From the NCBI GenBank assembly GCA_012840245.1, contig DULR01000015.1, positions 1 to 64,000 of the forward strand: a stretch of 64,000 nucleotides of DNA. Reading direction: 5' to 3'. Positions 9,118 to 19,435 of this stretch are shown here, one piece after another. Both the position numbers and the translations under genes were made by a program. Each line of letters starts with the position of its first letter. Within the stretch, counting starts at the first letter, position 1. The notes under the pieces were generated by a model, which did no database searches, was not told where the DNA came from, and saw only the letters and a program-made list of their open reading frames with translations. The stretch comes from Clostridiaceae bacterium. GTDB lineage: Bacteria > Bacillota > Clostridia > DSM-8532.

Positions 9118-10530
9118 CTAATCCTGCCTGAGGGCTTTCATGACACTCAGCTTCATAGCCCTTCGTGAGGGCAGTAGCCCTGCCATCAGGCTTGCAATGG
9201 GTGCAAAGACAAAAGCCGCCGCAGTGAGCCAAATTGGTATATATGACGATTTGAGCTTTACTATCCCTTCCGGGGTCCATATTTCAGCACCCCCAAGATT
9301 TACATTGAACTTGTTTAACAGGAAGGACAAAAGATAGCTCAGCCCAACTCCAAGAATGCCTCCAAATACGCCTATCCACCCGGCTTCCAGCATGAAGAGC
9401 CGCCTGATGTCCTTTAATCTTGCACCTATAACCTTAATTATGCCAATTTCGCGAGTGCGCTCATAAATGGACATATACATAGTATTGGCTATGCCTATGG
9501 CAGCGATTATAAAGGACATAATGCCTATGCCAAGCAGGATCTGGCGCAGGCCGGCTGTTTGCTGTTTCATGCTTTCAAGCATCTGTATCGGGCTGTCACA
9601 CATATATCCGATCTCTTCAATTTCATCGATAATGTTGACAACATCATTTATATGTGCGGCCTTGATAATAACACGTTCATAACCCTTGTCGGAATCATTG
9701 CTGCCACCTATCCCTGCAGCAACAGCAATCGCACTTTTATATATTATTCCGCCTCTTATTCCGCCGCCATTCGACCCGCCGTTCTGTTTGTTCCATTTCT
9801 CCATTTCCTTCTGATACTTCAAAACTGTCTCAAAGGGCATTATTACTGAATAGTCGTATTCAGAATAGCCGCTTCGTCCTACTATCCCCACTGCCTCGAC
9901 CTTGACCGGCTTTGCCTTGACCTTTGGCTGGGACATTCCCGGTACGGGTTTTTCACCATAGTTCATATCCCAGCTTATGGTCAGCTTTTCCTCCATCAGG
10001 TTGAAGCCCTCGGGAGCAGGCTCCCAGCGGAAGCGGGTTGCTTTTGGATTATAGAAGTTCCGGGCTACATACTTGCCCACGACCATATGGTCGGTGTCGC
10101 CCTCCTCCAAAGGACGGCCTTCAATGACAGGTATGTCAAGAAGCCTGAACATTCCAGCCTTAATGCCTATGATGTTGACATAGCCAACATACTTGCCCGC
10201 CATCATCTTAACATTCAAATTGATTACCGGGGTAACCGCCTGAACGCCCTTTATTGTTTCAATATAGGCCAGCATATCATCGTCCAGGGGCGGGACATCC
10301 TTCCCTTCAGGTGTTTTCCCTCCCCAGTTGTAATTATAGATGTTTATCTGCATTATATCGCCCATCTGGTTTACCTGGGTCATGAAATTCCTTTCCATGG
10401 CAATACCCAGAGAAAGCATGACAACAATAGCACAACAACCTATCATAACACCCAGAACAGTCAGGATGGTTCGAAGCTTGCGGCGCCACAGATTCTTAAT
10501 ACTCAGAAAAAGAGTGTCCCCCAGCTTCAT
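9118..10530 (-). CDS. MacB/FtsX-type ABC transporter permease
   Basis: 470-residue membrane protein with a MacB-type core: an N-terminal helix (about 20-42), a large extracytoplasmic domain (about 45-310) and three C-terminal helices (about 325-450) of the FtsX domain. The extracellular domain carries a Gly-rich stretch near residues 245-275. It begins with an ATG overlapping by one base the TAA of the exported-protein gene (TAATG), so translation is probably coupled. With the ATPase at 12613-13329 it forms a mechanotransmission-type ABC complex, probably acting on an envelope substrate rather than a simple solute. Substrate unknown. Confidence 0.88.
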   Translation of the reverse strand: MKLGDTLFLSIKNLWRRKLRTILTVLGVMIGCCAIVVMLSLGIAMERNFMTQVNQMGDIMQINIYNYNWGGKTPEGKDVPPLDDDMLAYIETIKGVQAVTPVINLNVKMMAGKYVGYVNIIGIKAGMFRLLDIPVIEGRPLEEGDTDHMVVGKYVARNFYNPKATRFRWEPAPEGFNLMEEKLTISWDMNYGEKPVPGMSQPKVKAKPVKVEAVGIVGRSGYSEYDYSVIMPFETVLKYQKEMEKWNKQNGGSNGGGIRGGIIYKSAIAVAAGIGGSNDSDKGYERVIIKAAHINDVVNIIDEIEEIGYMCDSPIQMLESMKQQTAGLRQILLGIGIMSFIIAAIGIANTMYMSIYERTREIGIIKVIGARLKDIRRLFMLEAGWIGVFGGILGVGLSYLLSFLLNKFNVNLGGAEIWTPEGIVKLKSSYIPIWLTAAAFVFAPIASLMAGLLPSRRAMKLSVMKALRQD

Positions 10531-12635
10531 TAAAAATCAAACTCCTTATTTTTTTTGCGCTTGCGTGCAATCAGGATTATTACAACAACGATTGCAACAA
10601 CTACAACGCCGATTATGACATAGAACCAAACACTCTGGAAAAAGCTTTTAGCAGGATGCTCTTCCATTCCCGGAATTCCCGGCTTGCCGATGGGGCCATC
10701 AACCGGGAAGCCGTCATCCTGCATCATCATTTCCATGACATTCATGGAGATCTCCTTAACAACCTCATGGACCTCTCCGCTTGCATCCTCATATTGGAAT
10801 ATGATACGTCCGGACGCCTGGCCAACAGTCATGGGAATAAGATTAAGCTCAAAGTATTCCACTCTTCCGGATTCGAAATTGCCAAAGTAATTGCTCTTGG
10901 GCTGAGCGTCAAAATCCCCTTCCACACGAAGCTTCACATTGTATATCTCTGTCTTGCCCAAATTATACATCTCAAACATGGTATAGATGGGCTGGCCCAT
11001 AAAGGTATCAGACGGAAGCGAGATCTCCGAAACCTCGAACCTTGAAGGCTGATATACAGGTATTCCTATTATCTCGGAAGCTGTGTGAGATGTTCCAAGA
11101 TCATCCTCATATTCAAAGGAGATGGTTACTGTGTAAGTCTTGGATTTGGCATCCGGAATGGTATACAGGGTAACATTCCACTCAGCCGTATTCTGCGGGC
11201 TGATCTTGTCTATGTAAAAGGTATTGCTGCTTCCCACGGGAGTAAATACATTGCCTGTTTCATTGGAGCCTTCGGTTACCGAGAAGCTGCCTTTGATATT
11301 TCTGACCTCCCTGGTGGAGTGGGTGTTTAAAAACTGCATAGTGAGTGTGAAGTTTTCGCCCGCATTGACAAGTGTGGGATCTGATGAATAGCTTTTTATT
11401 ATCAATTTGGGAATGTTTTTTTTCGGATCATCTACGCCTGACGTTTCTGCATCCACAAACACCGAAATTGCCTGGGAAATGGCTGTTCCGTCGTTGCCAT
11501 CGACCGGCTCCACCTTAATAGTTATGGGAACGCCTCCTCTTTGGGCTTCGGGATGGGGCTGGAATTTAAAAGTAATGACCTTTGTTTCGCCCTTCCTGAT
11601 GCTCTGGACAATATGCAGGTTTTGCGAAACCGGCAGCAGCGCCGAGGTTCCTTCAGCCGTGATCTTTACCTGTCCCGAATCATATGCTCCGCTGTTTTTG
11701 ACCTTCACGGTTACGTCAAAAACATCTTCAGGCTTGACAGTAGTTTTGGAAGGCGTTATTTCAAGCACTTCAAATACCGTTCCTGTTCCGCCGCTTCCTG
11801 AAACGGGTATCCATAGCTCCTGTTCTTCACTGAAAGCATTTCCTCTTTCATCGGTATATTCCAAAGAGAAGTGGAGTGGATAACTTCCTGTTTTAAATGA
11901 TGACGATGCTCTGAGTGAATATTTTAATGTTTTGGTCTCCTTACCCTTGAGGCTGTCAAAATTATACTTCCCGCTCCCTGAAACCACTGAAAAAGTATCC
12001 TGAGACAGTCCCTTAAGAGATATTTTTATATCCTTTGCAACAAAATCACCATCATTTTTAAGAGTGACCGGAAGCTCGAAAATGCCTCCCGCAGTTGCTA
12101 AAGCACTTGCATCTGATTCCAGGACCAGCTTGGCTCTTCTTTTATCATTTTTAATCATCACATCGACCGACATTTCCACGATAGTTTCGACCGAATATGG
12201 CGGTTCGGGAACCGAATAGCTGTATTTCAGCTTGAACGGCAAGGTATGGAAGCCCTCCTGAGCAAACTTATCAACTGTTACCGATATCTCTATATCAGCC
12301 TTTCCGTCATAAGAGGTCAGATATTTTACAGGCATTTCGGTTACAGGCTTTATTTCTGTAAAAATCCTGTCTTTGTCATTCTGATAATCCGGAATGAAAT
12401 ATAAACTTCTTGCTGAAGTCGTAGTACTGTTGTTCTTGAATGTCAAAACGAGATTACCGGTTTCTCCCGCTTTCAGCTCCACATATTCCTTCAGCATAAC
12501 ATCTATATCGGGTTGACCCGGCCCTACAGCAAACGCCGCGGTATCAAAACCTGCCATTGGCAAGATGGCGGTAAAGAAAAAGATCATCAACAACAAACTG
12601 AATAAAGTTTTCTTAAGCATCGATTTTTTCATCAT
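10530..12635 (-). CDS. Exported multi-domain CARDB/NEW3-like protein with a C-terminal membrane anchor
   Basis: 701 residues: signal peptide (about 1-36, ending near AFA), then four or five repeating beta-sandwich units of the CARDB/NEW3 kind (phrases such as ELKAGETGNLVLTFKNNS and PSKTTVKPEDVFDVTVKVKN), and a C-terminal helix (about 665-690) with a basic RKRKK tail inside. COG1361-type S-layer-like proteins look similar. The gene overlaps the ATPase gene by 23 bp and the permease gene by one base, so the three proteins are probably made together. It may be the external partner of the ABC system, in the place MacA has in Gram-negatives, or its cargo. RBS GGAAGGG precedes the MM start. Confidence 0.82.
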   Translation of the reverse strand: MMKKSMLKKTLFSLLLMIFFFTAILPMAGFDTAAFAVGPGQPDIDVMLKEYVELKAGETGNLVLTFKNNSTTTSARSLYFIPDYQNDKDRIFTEIKPVTEMPVKYLTSYDGKADIEISVTVDKFAQEGFHTLPFKLKYSYSVPEPPYSVETIVEMSVDVMIKNDKRRAKLVLESDASALATAGGIFELPVTLKNDGDFVAKDIKISLKGLSQDTFSVVSGSGKYNFDSLKGKETKTLKYSLRASSSFKTGSYPLHFSLEYTDERGNAFSEEQELWIPVSGSGGTGTVFEVLEITPSKTTVKPEDVFDVTVKVKNSGAYDSGQVKITAEGTSALLPVSQNLHIVQSIRKGETKVITFKFQPHPEAQRGGVPITIKVEPVDGNDGTAISQAISVFVDAETSGVDDPKKNIPKLIIKSYSSDPTLVNAGENFTLTMQFLNTHSTREVRNIKGSFSVTEGSNETGNVFTPVGSSNTFYIDKISPQNTAEWNVTLYTIPDAKSKTYTVTISFEYEDDLGTSHTASEIIGIPVYQPSRFEVSEISLPSDTFMGQPIYTMFEMYNLGKTEIYNVKLRVEGDFDAQPKSNYFGNFESGRVEYFELNLIPMTVGQASGRIIFQYEDASGEVHEVVKEISMNVMEMMMQDDGFPVDGPIGKPGIPGMEEHPAKSFFQSVWFYVIIGVVVVAIVVVIILIARKRKKNKEFDF

Positions 12636-13329
12636 TCAAATCCCTTCCATTCTCAATCTTTTCTATTTTCCCGTCGCGGATCTTTATAATGCGCGAAGCA
12701 TATGTTGTTATTTCCAGATCGTGGGTTACGATCACCATTGTCTGATTCCAGGTTTTGGCCATTTCGGTCATCAGATTCATCATTTCATAGGTCGTGGTCG
12801 TATCAAGGTTGCCCGTAGGCTCATCGGCAAATATGACTTTCGGGTTATTTGCAAAAGCCCTGGCTATACTTACCCTCTGCTGCTGACCACCACTCATTTC
12901 GGAAGGCTTGTGTCTCATCCTGTCCTTCAGACCTACGCTCTCCAGAAGCTCCTTTGCCCTTTTCAGTCTCTTTTTTCTGGGAACGCCGCAAAAGGTCAAT
13001 GGCAGCGCTACATTTTCCAGCGCGGTCAGGGTCGGTATAAGATAATAATTCTGAAAGATGAAGCCAACATGCTTCTGTCTGAACAGAGCCAGTTGATTTT
13101 CGCTCAGAAGGTCGATCCTTGTTTTGCCTATCGTAATGGAGCCCTTGGTCGGCTTTTCGAGTCCCGCCATCAGATGCAGGAGAGTCGACTTGCCTGAACC
13201 AGACGGTCCCTGAAGGCAGCAGATCTCACCTTCATTGATCTCCAGGCTGATGCCGTTGACAGCCATGATTTTTTCATTACCCATTCGATAGACCCGATAG
13301 ACATTATCCAGTGTAATAATTGCGGACAT
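12613..13329 (-). CDS. MacB/LolD-type ABC transporter ATPase
   Basis: 238-residue ATPase of the LolD/MacB family: Walker A GPSGSGKST, Q-loop FIFQNYYL, signature MSGGQQQR, Walker B VIFADEPTGNLD and H-loop VTHD. An ATG 15 bases upstream exists, but it contains the SD (AAGGAG) for the ATG at 13329, which is therefore the start. It is first in a coupled three-gene unit with the CARDB-like exported protein and the MacB-type permease, so it powers that complex in the cytoplasm. Confidence 0.93.
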   Translation of the reverse strand: MSAIITLDNVYRVYRMGNEKIMAVNGISLEINEGEICCLQGPSGSGKSTLLHLMAGLEKPTKGSITIGKTRIDLLSENQLALFRQKHVGFIFQNYYLIPTLTALENVALPLTFCGVPRKKRLKRAKELLESVGLKDRMRHKPSEMSGGQQQRVSIARAFANNPKVIFADEPTGNLDTTTTYEMMNLMTEMAKTWNQTMVIVTHDLEITTYASRIIKIRDGKIEKIENGRDLNDEKIDA

Positions 13330-13409
13330 ATGTATCTCCTTCATTTTGATACAGTAACCCGGCAGAGGGGTCTGTACCCTAAATATATATGTCGGTATCC
13401 TTACTGCTA

Positions 13410-14441
13410 TTAGAATTCGTTTTCAAGCCATTTTGCCAGATCATCAAGCACAATATCCTTAATATCATTATCTTTCAGAAGATTGCTCATGGCTATTTTA
13501 CTATTATTAAGTTTTTGTAACAGTTCACTGCCAAGCCTTGAATTTATGAAAAGGCCGGGAAGTTCACTTATTATCTCTTCACACAGGGCGTCGGAATAGA
13601 CTTCCGCCTTCTTTATCATACCTTCGTCAAGCTTGAGGCAGATCTCGATTCCACCCCAGGGGAATCTGTTCTTAAGCGTAATATCAAATTCAGGAGCTTC
13701 CCCGTAACACCATTCCCAGGAACCGTTCCTTCTCATCAGCTCCCTGAAAGACGGGTCATCAGGCCACATATCCTTGTTTCCGGCACTTAACTCGACTGTT
13801 TCTGCCGCAGAACCATATTCTTCCTGGAATGCTGTTATGATCTCTCTCTTAACCATATCCGGCGTAAGATCAGGTTTTATCTCAGCAAGGTTGATCACAC
13901 GGCTTTTTACTGAATTTATCCCTTTAGATTTGATTTTATCAGTGGATACGGTCAGGTATCTTGACATCCTCTCCTTATCGGCTTTGATCAGAATCGTGCC
14001 ATGATGCAGAGCATTTTGTCCCCTGAAACAAAAGGCATTGCCTGAAAACTTTTTATCATCGACCGTCATGTCATTCCTTCCGCTTTTGCAGGCATTTATA
14101 CCTAATCTTTTAAGACAGTTGATTATTACTCCGCATTGCCGGCCGACATCATAGATATCTCTGTTTAAAATGAATGAAAAATTAAGGTTGCCGATATCGT
14201 GAAAAACCGCTCCTCCTCCTGTTATCCTGCGAGCCAGACGTATGTTGTCCTCCTCCATTTTTGCAAGATTGCATTCGGTCCAGGGATTCTGGTTTCTCCC
14301 GATAACCACGGTATCTTTATTCTGCCAGAGGAAAAGAATAACATGATTTTTGGGAAGACTCTCCAGGAAATATTCCTCCAGGGCAAGATTTATCCAGGGA
14401 TTAAGTATATCGGTAGTGATTATCTTAACTTTTTGGTCCAT
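13410..14441 (-). CDS. lplA: Lipoate-protein ligase A
   Basis: About 343 residues; attaches lipoate through lipoyl-AMP to acceptor lysines. The lipoate/adenylate-binding motif RRITGGGAVFHD (about 70-81) and the following GNLNFSFI are typical, and the catalytic Lys lies in DDKKFSGNA. A C-terminal accessory domain (about 255-343) is present, as in full-length LplA. A GTG three bases upstream is open, but AGGAG is spaced six bases from the ATG at 14441. It lies downstream of the gcv operon, so GcvH is the likely acceptor and scavenged lipoate the likely donor. Confidence 0.93.
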   Translation of the reverse strand: MDQKVKIITTDILNPWINLALEEYFLESLPKNHVILFLWQNKDTVVIGRNQNPWTECNLAKMEEDNIRLARRITGGGAVFHDIGNLNFSFILNRDIYDVGRQCGVIINCLKRLGINACKSGRNDMTVDDKKFSGNAFCFRGQNALHHGTILIKADKERMSRYLTVSTDKIKSKGINSVKSRVINLAEIKPDLTPDMVKREIITAFQEEYGSAAETVELSAGNKDMWPDDPSFRELMRRNGSWEWCYGEAPEFDITLKNRFPWGGIEICLKLDEGMIKKAEVYSDALCEEIISELPGLFINSRLGSELLQKLNNSKIAMSNLLKDNDIKDIVLDDLAKWLENEF

Positions 14442-14614
14442 CACACACTCCTGCTTGTCATTAGTACTATTTGGTTATTCTTATATCATATGTATTTGTT
14501 CGATTCAATTACAAAAATGTCACATGGAAATAGCTACCTCTAATATAGACGTAGCTATTTCCAACCTGGTTCATTATTTTGACAAAAATATTACAAATTT
14601 TTTTCAGCTGAGCC

Positions 14615-14710
14615 GAGTAAGTCGAGGGGACGGAGACTTTTACTCATTCCTATACGTTAATATAAATGAGTAAAAGTCGAATGAATCAAGGGACTTGATT
14701 CATTTTTCCC
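14615..14710. repeat. GGGGACGG-core palindromic repeat cluster
   Basis: GGGGACGGAGACTTTTACTC (14626-14645) is followed by its inverted arm AATGAGTAAAAGTC (14665-14678), then by AATGAATCAAG-GGA-CTTGATTCATT (14680-14704). It belongs to the same family as the units at 40704-40736 and 42849-42913. It starts 11 bp after the gcvPB stop and occupies much of the 279-bp gap before lplA; the rest of the gap shows nothing else. Confidence 0.75.
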
Positions 14711-14720
14711 CTAAACTCAC

Positions 14721-16175
14721 TTATGGTCTCCACCTTAAAACAGGATTCCTTGCTGCTTTAACCTCATCAAGTCTTGTGACATATGTGTTTTTGGGTGCAT
14801 GCTTCAAACCTTCAGGATCTGTTTCAGCCAGCTGTGCGATGCGTCGCATGGTTTCGACGAACGCATCGAGGGTCTCCGGACTCTCTGTCTCGGTAGGCTC
14901 TATCATCATGGTCTCATGTACGATCAGCGGGAAATAAACCGTAGGCGGATGGTATCCTTCGTCCAGAAGGTTCTTTGCTATATCCAGAGCCGTTACCCCT
15001 TTTTGTGCCTGTCTGTCCGCAGACAGTACGAATTCATGCATGCAGATCCTGTTATACGGGATATCATACAGGTCCTCAAGCTTCTTCCTGATATAATTGG
15101 CATTCAGGACTGCCGCCTGTGAAGCGCTCTTAAGTCCCTGAGGCCCCATCATCATGATATAGCTGAACGCTTTAAGCACTACAGAAAAATTGCCGTAAAA
15201 AGATTTGACCTTACCTATCGAGAGAGGCCTGTCATAATCAAGAACATAGTAATCATCCTGCTTTTCGATCACCGGAACGGGCAGGAAGGGTACAAGCTCT
15301 TTGACCACTCCAATAGGTCCTGAGCCGGGCCCGCCTCCGCCGTGCGGGGTCGAAAAAGTCTTATGGAGATTGACATGTGCTATGTCAAAGCCCATATCCC
15401 CCGGGCGGGCAATGCCCATGATGGCGTTCATATTGGCTCCGTCGTAATACAAAAGTCCGCCGCATTTATGAACCATTTCGGATATTTTAAGTATATTCTC
15501 CTCGAACAGTCCCAGAGTGTTGGGGTTGGTAAGCATGAGCCCCGCCACGGTATCATCAAGTATTTCCTCAAGAGCGGTCATATCGACACAGCCCTTTTCG
15601 TCAGAAGGTATCTGAACGACCTCAAACCCTGCAAGGGCGGCAGAGGCCGGATTAGTACCATGCGACGAGTCCGGGACAATAATTTTTACGCGCTTTTCAT
15701 CATAGCGGGACATATGGTAGGCCTTTATGATCATCAGGCCGGTCATCTCTCCCTGGGCTCCTGCAGCAGGCTGGAGAGTTACCCTTTCCATTCCAAGGAT
15801 CTCCGCAAGGTATTTGTCCATCCTGTAAAATATCTCAAGACAGCCCTGAGCGCTCATGGGATTCTGAAGAGGATGCATCTGTGAAAAACCGTCGATCGAT
15901 GCTATATCTTCATTTATCTTGGGATTATACTTCATGGTGCACGAGCCGAGAGGATAGAATCCCGAATCCACCCCGTAATTTCTTCTGGACAGATTCGTAT
16001 AATGCCTTATGACATCAACTTCAGAGACCTCGGGTATCTCCGGCCCGGAACTTCTGAGCACCCCTTCACCGAATGTCTCTGTAAGATCCACTTCGGGCAC
16101 ATCATTTGCAGGTAAGGTAAATCCGATACGTCCTGGCACCGATTTTTCAAATATCAGCCTTTCATCTCTGATCAT
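14721..16175 (-). CDS. gcvPB: Glycine dehydrogenase (decarboxylating) subunit 2, P-protein beta
   Basis: 484-residue PLP subunit of the split glycine decarboxylase. The PLP-lysine motif [20 protein letters not shown] is present (about residues 250-270), along with GSCTMKYNP and [13 protein letters not shown] longer frame starts at 16196, but the ATG at 16175 has GGAGGG eight bases upstream and forms an ATGA overlap with gcvPA, so it is preferred. With GcvPA it decarboxylates glycine and loads the aminomethyl group on lipoyl-GcvH. Confidence 0.95.
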   Translation of the reverse strand: MIRDERLIFEKSVPGRIGFTLPANDVPEVDLTETFGEGVLRSSGPEIPEVSEVDVIRHYTNLSRRNYGVDSGFYPLGSCTMKYNPKINEDIASIDGFSQMHPLQNPMSAQGCLEIFYRMDKYLAEILGMERVTLQPAAGAQGEMTGLMIIKAYHMSRYDEKRVKIIVPDSSHGTNPASAALAGFEVVQIPSDEKGCVDMTALEEILDDTVAGLMLTNPNTLGLFEENILKISEMVHKCGGLLYYDGANMNAIMGIARPGDMGFDIAHVNLHKTFSTPHGGGGPGSGPIGVVKELVPFLPVPVIEKQDDYYVLDYDRPLSIGKVKSFYGNFSVVLKAFSYIMMMGPQGLKSASQAAVLNANYIRKKLEDLYDIPYNRICMHEFVLSADRQAQKGVTALDIAKNLLDEGYHPPTVYFPLIVHETMMIEPTETESPETLDAFVETMRRIAQLAETDPEGLKHAPKNTYVTRLDEVKAARNPVLRWRP

Positions 16176-17569
16176 TTCTGGAGCCCTCCCTGACAAATAC
16201 TGCTGACTTTCCTGACAAACATATCGATTTCATCCTTTGTTCTTTTTTCGGTCACTGCTACAAGCCAGCATCCCTCAAGCTCAGGATATTCTTTTGACAA
16301 ATCGTAGCCTCCTATTATACCCTCAGCCAAAAGCACATCATTCAGCAGTTCGGGATCTGTTTTGGGTTTCACAACGAATTCTCTGAAGAACGGAGCATTA
16401 AAGACTTTATCTGCCTGTCCGCTCTCCAAAAGTGCCCTGTATGTATAATAGGATTTATCGATGCATTGTCTGGCGACCTCTTTCAGCCCCTTCCTGCCCA
16501 TAAGGGAAAGATATACCGTAGCTGTAAGTGCACAGAGAGCCTGATTGGTGCATATGTTCGAGGTTGCCTTCTCACGTCTGATATGCTGTTCCCTCGCCTG
16601 AAGCGTCAGGACGAATCCCCGTCTTCCTTCCGAATCGGTGGTCTGGCCCGCTATCCTGCCGGGCATGCGCCGTATATACGGGCTTTTTACCGCAAAGTAT
16701 CCCAGAAGCGGTCCTCCGAAATTCATAGGATTCCCCAGGGGCTGTGCTTCTCCTACGGCAATGTCGGCCCCCAATGCTCCGGGTGATTCGAGCACTCCCA
16801 GCGATATCGGATCGCATACGGCGATCATAAGGGCTCCGGCTTCTCTAGCCTTTTGTGATGCTGATTTTATGTCCTCAATGATGCCAAAGAAATTGGGAGA
16901 TTGAATGACAACAGCCGCAGTGTTTTCATTGATCTCAGACTGAAGCCGGTCAAAATCCAATGTCCCGCTCTTTTTATCCTCAACGGTACTGGTATAGAAC
17001 TCAATTTCCTTAATGATTATCCCAGAATATTTGAGACCTGAATAAAGAACCTTGCGGTATTCAGGGTTAACGCTCCGCGCGATCAATACCTCTTTCCTGT
17101 CGGTGTGTCTTACAGCAAGCAAAACTGCCTCATAAAGCGCAGTAGCACCGTCATAAAGGGAAGCGTTGGCGGCATCCATCCCGCTAAGCTCAGAAATCAT
17201 TGTTTGATACTCAAAAATAGACTGAAGCACACCCTGGCTTATTTCAGGCTGATAAGGCGTGTAGGCGGTATAGAACTCCTGCCTTGAAGTAATATGCTTA
17301 ACGGCCGAAGGTATAAAATGATCGTATATACCTGCTCCCAGAAAGCAAAGATTCCAGCTGGAATCAAAATTCTGCTGAGAAAGAGCCATCATATGCTTCT
17401 TTAGTTCATATTCTGACAAAGGTGCCGGAATATCCAGATCTTCCTTCAGCCTTAACTCTTCCGGTATGGCTGAAAAAAGCTCTTCCACCGAATTGACCCC
17501 GACAGCGGCAAGCATTGCATCCTGCTGCTCTCCGGTCATTGGAATATAGGATGATTTCAAAATGTTCAC
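16172..17569 (-). CDS. gcvPA: Glycine dehydrogenase (decarboxylating) subunit 1, P-protein alpha
   Basis: 465 residues; the non-PLP-lysine half of the two-gene P-protein found in Firmicutes and archaea. It keeps family blocks such as [16 protein letters not shown] (here [16 protein letters not shown]), [15 protein letters not shown] and [11 protein letters not shown]. The start is GTG at 17569, overlapping the gcvH stop (GTGA). Translation is coupled on both sides: it also overlaps gcvPB by four bases. Confidence 0.95.
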   Translation of the reverse strand: MNILKSSYIPMTGEQQDAMLAAVGVNSVEELFSAIPEELRLKEDLDIPAPLSEYELKKHMMALSQQNFDSSWNLCFLGAGIYDHFIPSAVKHITSRQEFYTAYTPYQPEISQGVLQSIFEYQTMISELSGMDAANASLYDGATALYEAVLLAVRHTDRKEVLIARSVNPEYRKVLYSGLKYSGIIIKEIEFYTSTVEDKKSGTLDFDRLQSEINENTAAVVIQSPNFFGIIEDIKSASQKAREAGALMIAVCDPISLGVLESPGALGADIAVGEAQPLGNPMNFGGPLLGYFAVKSPYIRRMPGRIAGQTTDSEGRRGFVLTLQAREQHIRREKATSNICTNQALCALTATVYLSLMGRKGLKEVARQCIDKSYYTYRALLESGQADKVFNAPFFREFVVKPKTDPELLNDVLLAEGIIGGYDLSKEYPELEGCWLVAVTEKRTKDEIDMFVRKVSSICQGGLQK

Positions 17570-17946
17570 GCTCCCTTTGTATACTCCTCATACTGCTGCT
17601 TATTCATAAGCTGCGACAGTTCAGCCGGATCGTCCAGGCTTACAACGGCTATATGGTTTTCATAGGGGTTTTCATTGATCAGCCCGGGGTTGTCTGCCAA
17701 GGCCTCATTGATCTCTGTCACTGTCCCTGATACGGGAGAATAGACATCGGCGGCAGCCTTTACCGACTCAACCACACCTAATACCTGTCCTTTGGAAACA
17801 GCTTTGCCTGTCCTGGGCATCTCAACGTAAACGATGCTTCCCAGTGAATCCTGCGCATAGTCGGTAATGCCGATATACGCATTATTTCCATCGACTCTTA
17901 CCCATTCATGATCTTTTGAATAATAAAGATTTTCTCCTGTTCCCAT
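17566..17946 (-). CDS. gcvH: Glycine cleavage system H protein
   Basis: 126-residue lipoyl carrier. The lipoylated lysine is in VVESVKAAADVYSP (about residue 63), and the start YYSKDHEWVRVDGN is the normal H-protein N-terminus. It shuttles the aminomethyl group between P, T and L proteins. The lipoate ligase encoded 3 kb downstream is the likely modifying enzyme. It overlaps gcvPA by four bases and lies 23 bp after gcvT. Confidence 0.96.
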   Translation of the reverse strand: MGTGENLYYSKDHEWVRVDGNNAYIGITDYAQDSLGSIVYVEMPRTGKAVSKGQVLGVVESVKAAADVYSPVSGTVTEINEALADNPGLINENPYENHIAVVSLDDPAELSQLMNKQQYEEYTKGA

Positions 17947-17969
17947 AAAAAACCTCCGAAAATATACCC

Positions 17970-19100
17970 TTATTTTTTATATTTCTTTCCGTAGAAAGGA
18001 ACGGGGACGATCTTAGCCCCGCAAGCCCTGTCACGGATCATGATCTTAATCGTATCCCCGGATGATAATCCGGTATCATCGAGCAATGCCAGTCCCCCGT
18101 TTATGCCAAGGCTGGGAAGAGGACCTCCGCTGGTCACATAGCCGATTTTCCTCCCTTCTCTCACAACCTCGTAACCATTTCTGGGAATGCCTCTGTCCAC
18201 CATTTCAAATCCATATATCTTTCTTTTAAGTCCCCGCTCATATTGTGAAGCCAGAGCGTCTTTGCCGATAAAATCATCTTTATTGAGCTTGACAAATGTC
18301 TTCAGTCCGGCTTCAAGTGGAGTTATACTGTCAGACAGCTCATGTCCGTAAAGAGGCAGAGCCGCCTCAAGGCGCAGGGTATCTCTTGCTCCCAATCCGG
18401 CAGGTACGATCCCGTTCTCTTTTCCGGCTTCAAGTATGCAGTTCCAAAGCCTTTCAGCTGTTTGTCCGCCATCCTCCGGAAGCCATAAATATATTTCAAA
18501 CCCGTCTTCTCCAGTGTATCCGGTTCTTGACAGCAGGACCCTGATGGGTGAAAGTCCGTCATTACCGCAAAGAGTAGTCTCGGTGAACCAGTAGAACCCT
18601 GGAAGCTCCGTATTTTCATCCTTTAAGAGTTTTCTTATGATGGCTTCAGATTCCGGTCCCTGCAATGCCAGCTGCACAAACCTGTCTGAAACATTTTCTA
18701 TGGTAACATCCCCGGTTTGATGCGATCTTATCCATTCCTCATCCTTGTCGGTATTGCTTGCGTTAACGATCAAAAGAAGTTCTGTATCAGAGATTTTGTA
18801 AATCAGGATATCATCCACAACGGTACCGTTTTCATAGCACATGGGAGAATACAGGATCTTGTTCTGCGGAACAGGAACTATATCGTTGGTTATTAGCTTG
18901 TTTATAAAAGAAAGAGCATCCTTGCCTTTGACCATTATCTCACCCATGTGGGATACGTCGAACAGGCCGGCGGCATTTCTTACCGCATGATGCTCCTTCA
19001 GAATATCCGAGTATGAAACGGGAAGCTCCCAGCCTCCGAAAGAAGTGAATTTCGCTCCCAAAGCTTTCTCAACATCATACAAAGGGGTTTTTCTGTCCAT
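17970..19100 (-). CDS. gcvT: Glycine cleavage system T protein (aminomethyltransferase)
   Basis: 376 residues; transfers the methylene of aminomethyl-GcvH to tetrahydrofolate and frees ammonia. Typical blocks are FDVSHMGEIMVKG (about 47-59), YTGEDGFEIYL and GLGARDTLRLEAALPLYGHE. GGGAGG lies nine bases before the ATG at 19100. It is the first gene of gcvT-H-PA-PB and follows the glycine riboswitch. Confidence 0.96.
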   Translation of the reverse strand: MDRKTPLYDVEKALGAKFTSFGGWELPVSYSDILKEHHAVRNAAGLFDVSHMGEIMVKGKDALSFINKLITNDIVPVPQNKILYSPMCYENGTVVDDILIYKISDTELLLIVNASNTDKDEEWIRSHQTGDVTIENVSDRFVQLALQGPESEAIIRKLLKDENTELPGFYWFTETTLCGNDGLSPIRVLLSRTGYTGEDGFEIYLWLPEDGGQTAERLWNCILEAGKENGIVPAGLGARDTLRLEAALPLYGHELSDSITPLEAGLKTFVKLNKDDFIGKDALASQYERGLKRKIYGFEMVDRGIPRNGYEVVREGRKIGYVTSGGPLPSLGINGGLALLDDTGLSSGDTIKIMIRDRACGAKIVPVPFYGKKYKK

Positions 19101-19125
19101 ATGCTTATCCTCCCGATAAATAAAT

Positions 19126-19161
19126 AAAAAAGGGCATTAACCACAATGTGGCTAATCACCC
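19126..19161 (-). terminator. Glycine-riboswitch terminator
   Basis: A long imperfect hairpin (GGGTGATTAGCCACA with TGTGGTTAATGCCC) is followed by six U residues on the minus strand, directly after the second aptamer. Confidence 0.8.
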
Positions 19162-19372
19162 TGTCACTTACCTGAGAGATTCTTGTCCCTAGTAAAAATA
19201 TCAGCTGATCCACTGATTTATGCATTAGGGAAATTGCTCCTTCGGTGCCGATCGGCTCTTCAGAGTATTGTCCGGTTACGGTCTTTTTGCCTGAAAGTTT
19301 CATTCAAGATCATTCCACCCCTTGAACTTGCTTCTTCGGCTCCCTTTCGGGTATCTTCCGTAACCTTCATTC
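19126..19372 (-). promoter_or_regulatory. Tandem glycine riboswitch
   Basis: Two glycine aptamers lie in series on the minus strand. The first contains GAAAGGGAGCCGAAGAAGCAA and TTTCAGGCAAAAAGACC (about 19270-19360, quoted in parts); the second contains ACCGAAGGAGCAA and ATCTCTCAGGTAAGTGACAG (about 19165-19262). A terminator hairpin follows at 19126-19161, 26 bp before gcvT. Tandem glycine riboswitches bind glycine and in Firmicutes usually turn the gcv operon on. Confidence 0.95.
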
Positions 19373-19396
19373 AATCCTATATTTAATTTCAATCTT

Positions 19397-19425
19397 ATTA
19401 TATTTTTCCTTGTTCAAATTGTCAA
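19397..19425 (-). promoter_or_regulatory. Consensus SigA promoter of the gcv operon
   Basis: Perfect -35 TTGACA (19420-19425) and -10 TATAAT (19397-19402) with a 17-bp spacer, just upstream of the glycine riboswitch. Such a strong promoter suggests that the riboswitch does the control. Confidence 0.88.
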
Positions 19426-19435
19426 ATTGTGTGAA

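Noticed and set aside
18998-19303. Minus-strand 101-codon frame
   Set aside because: It runs through the glycine riboswitch and the gcvT start in another frame.
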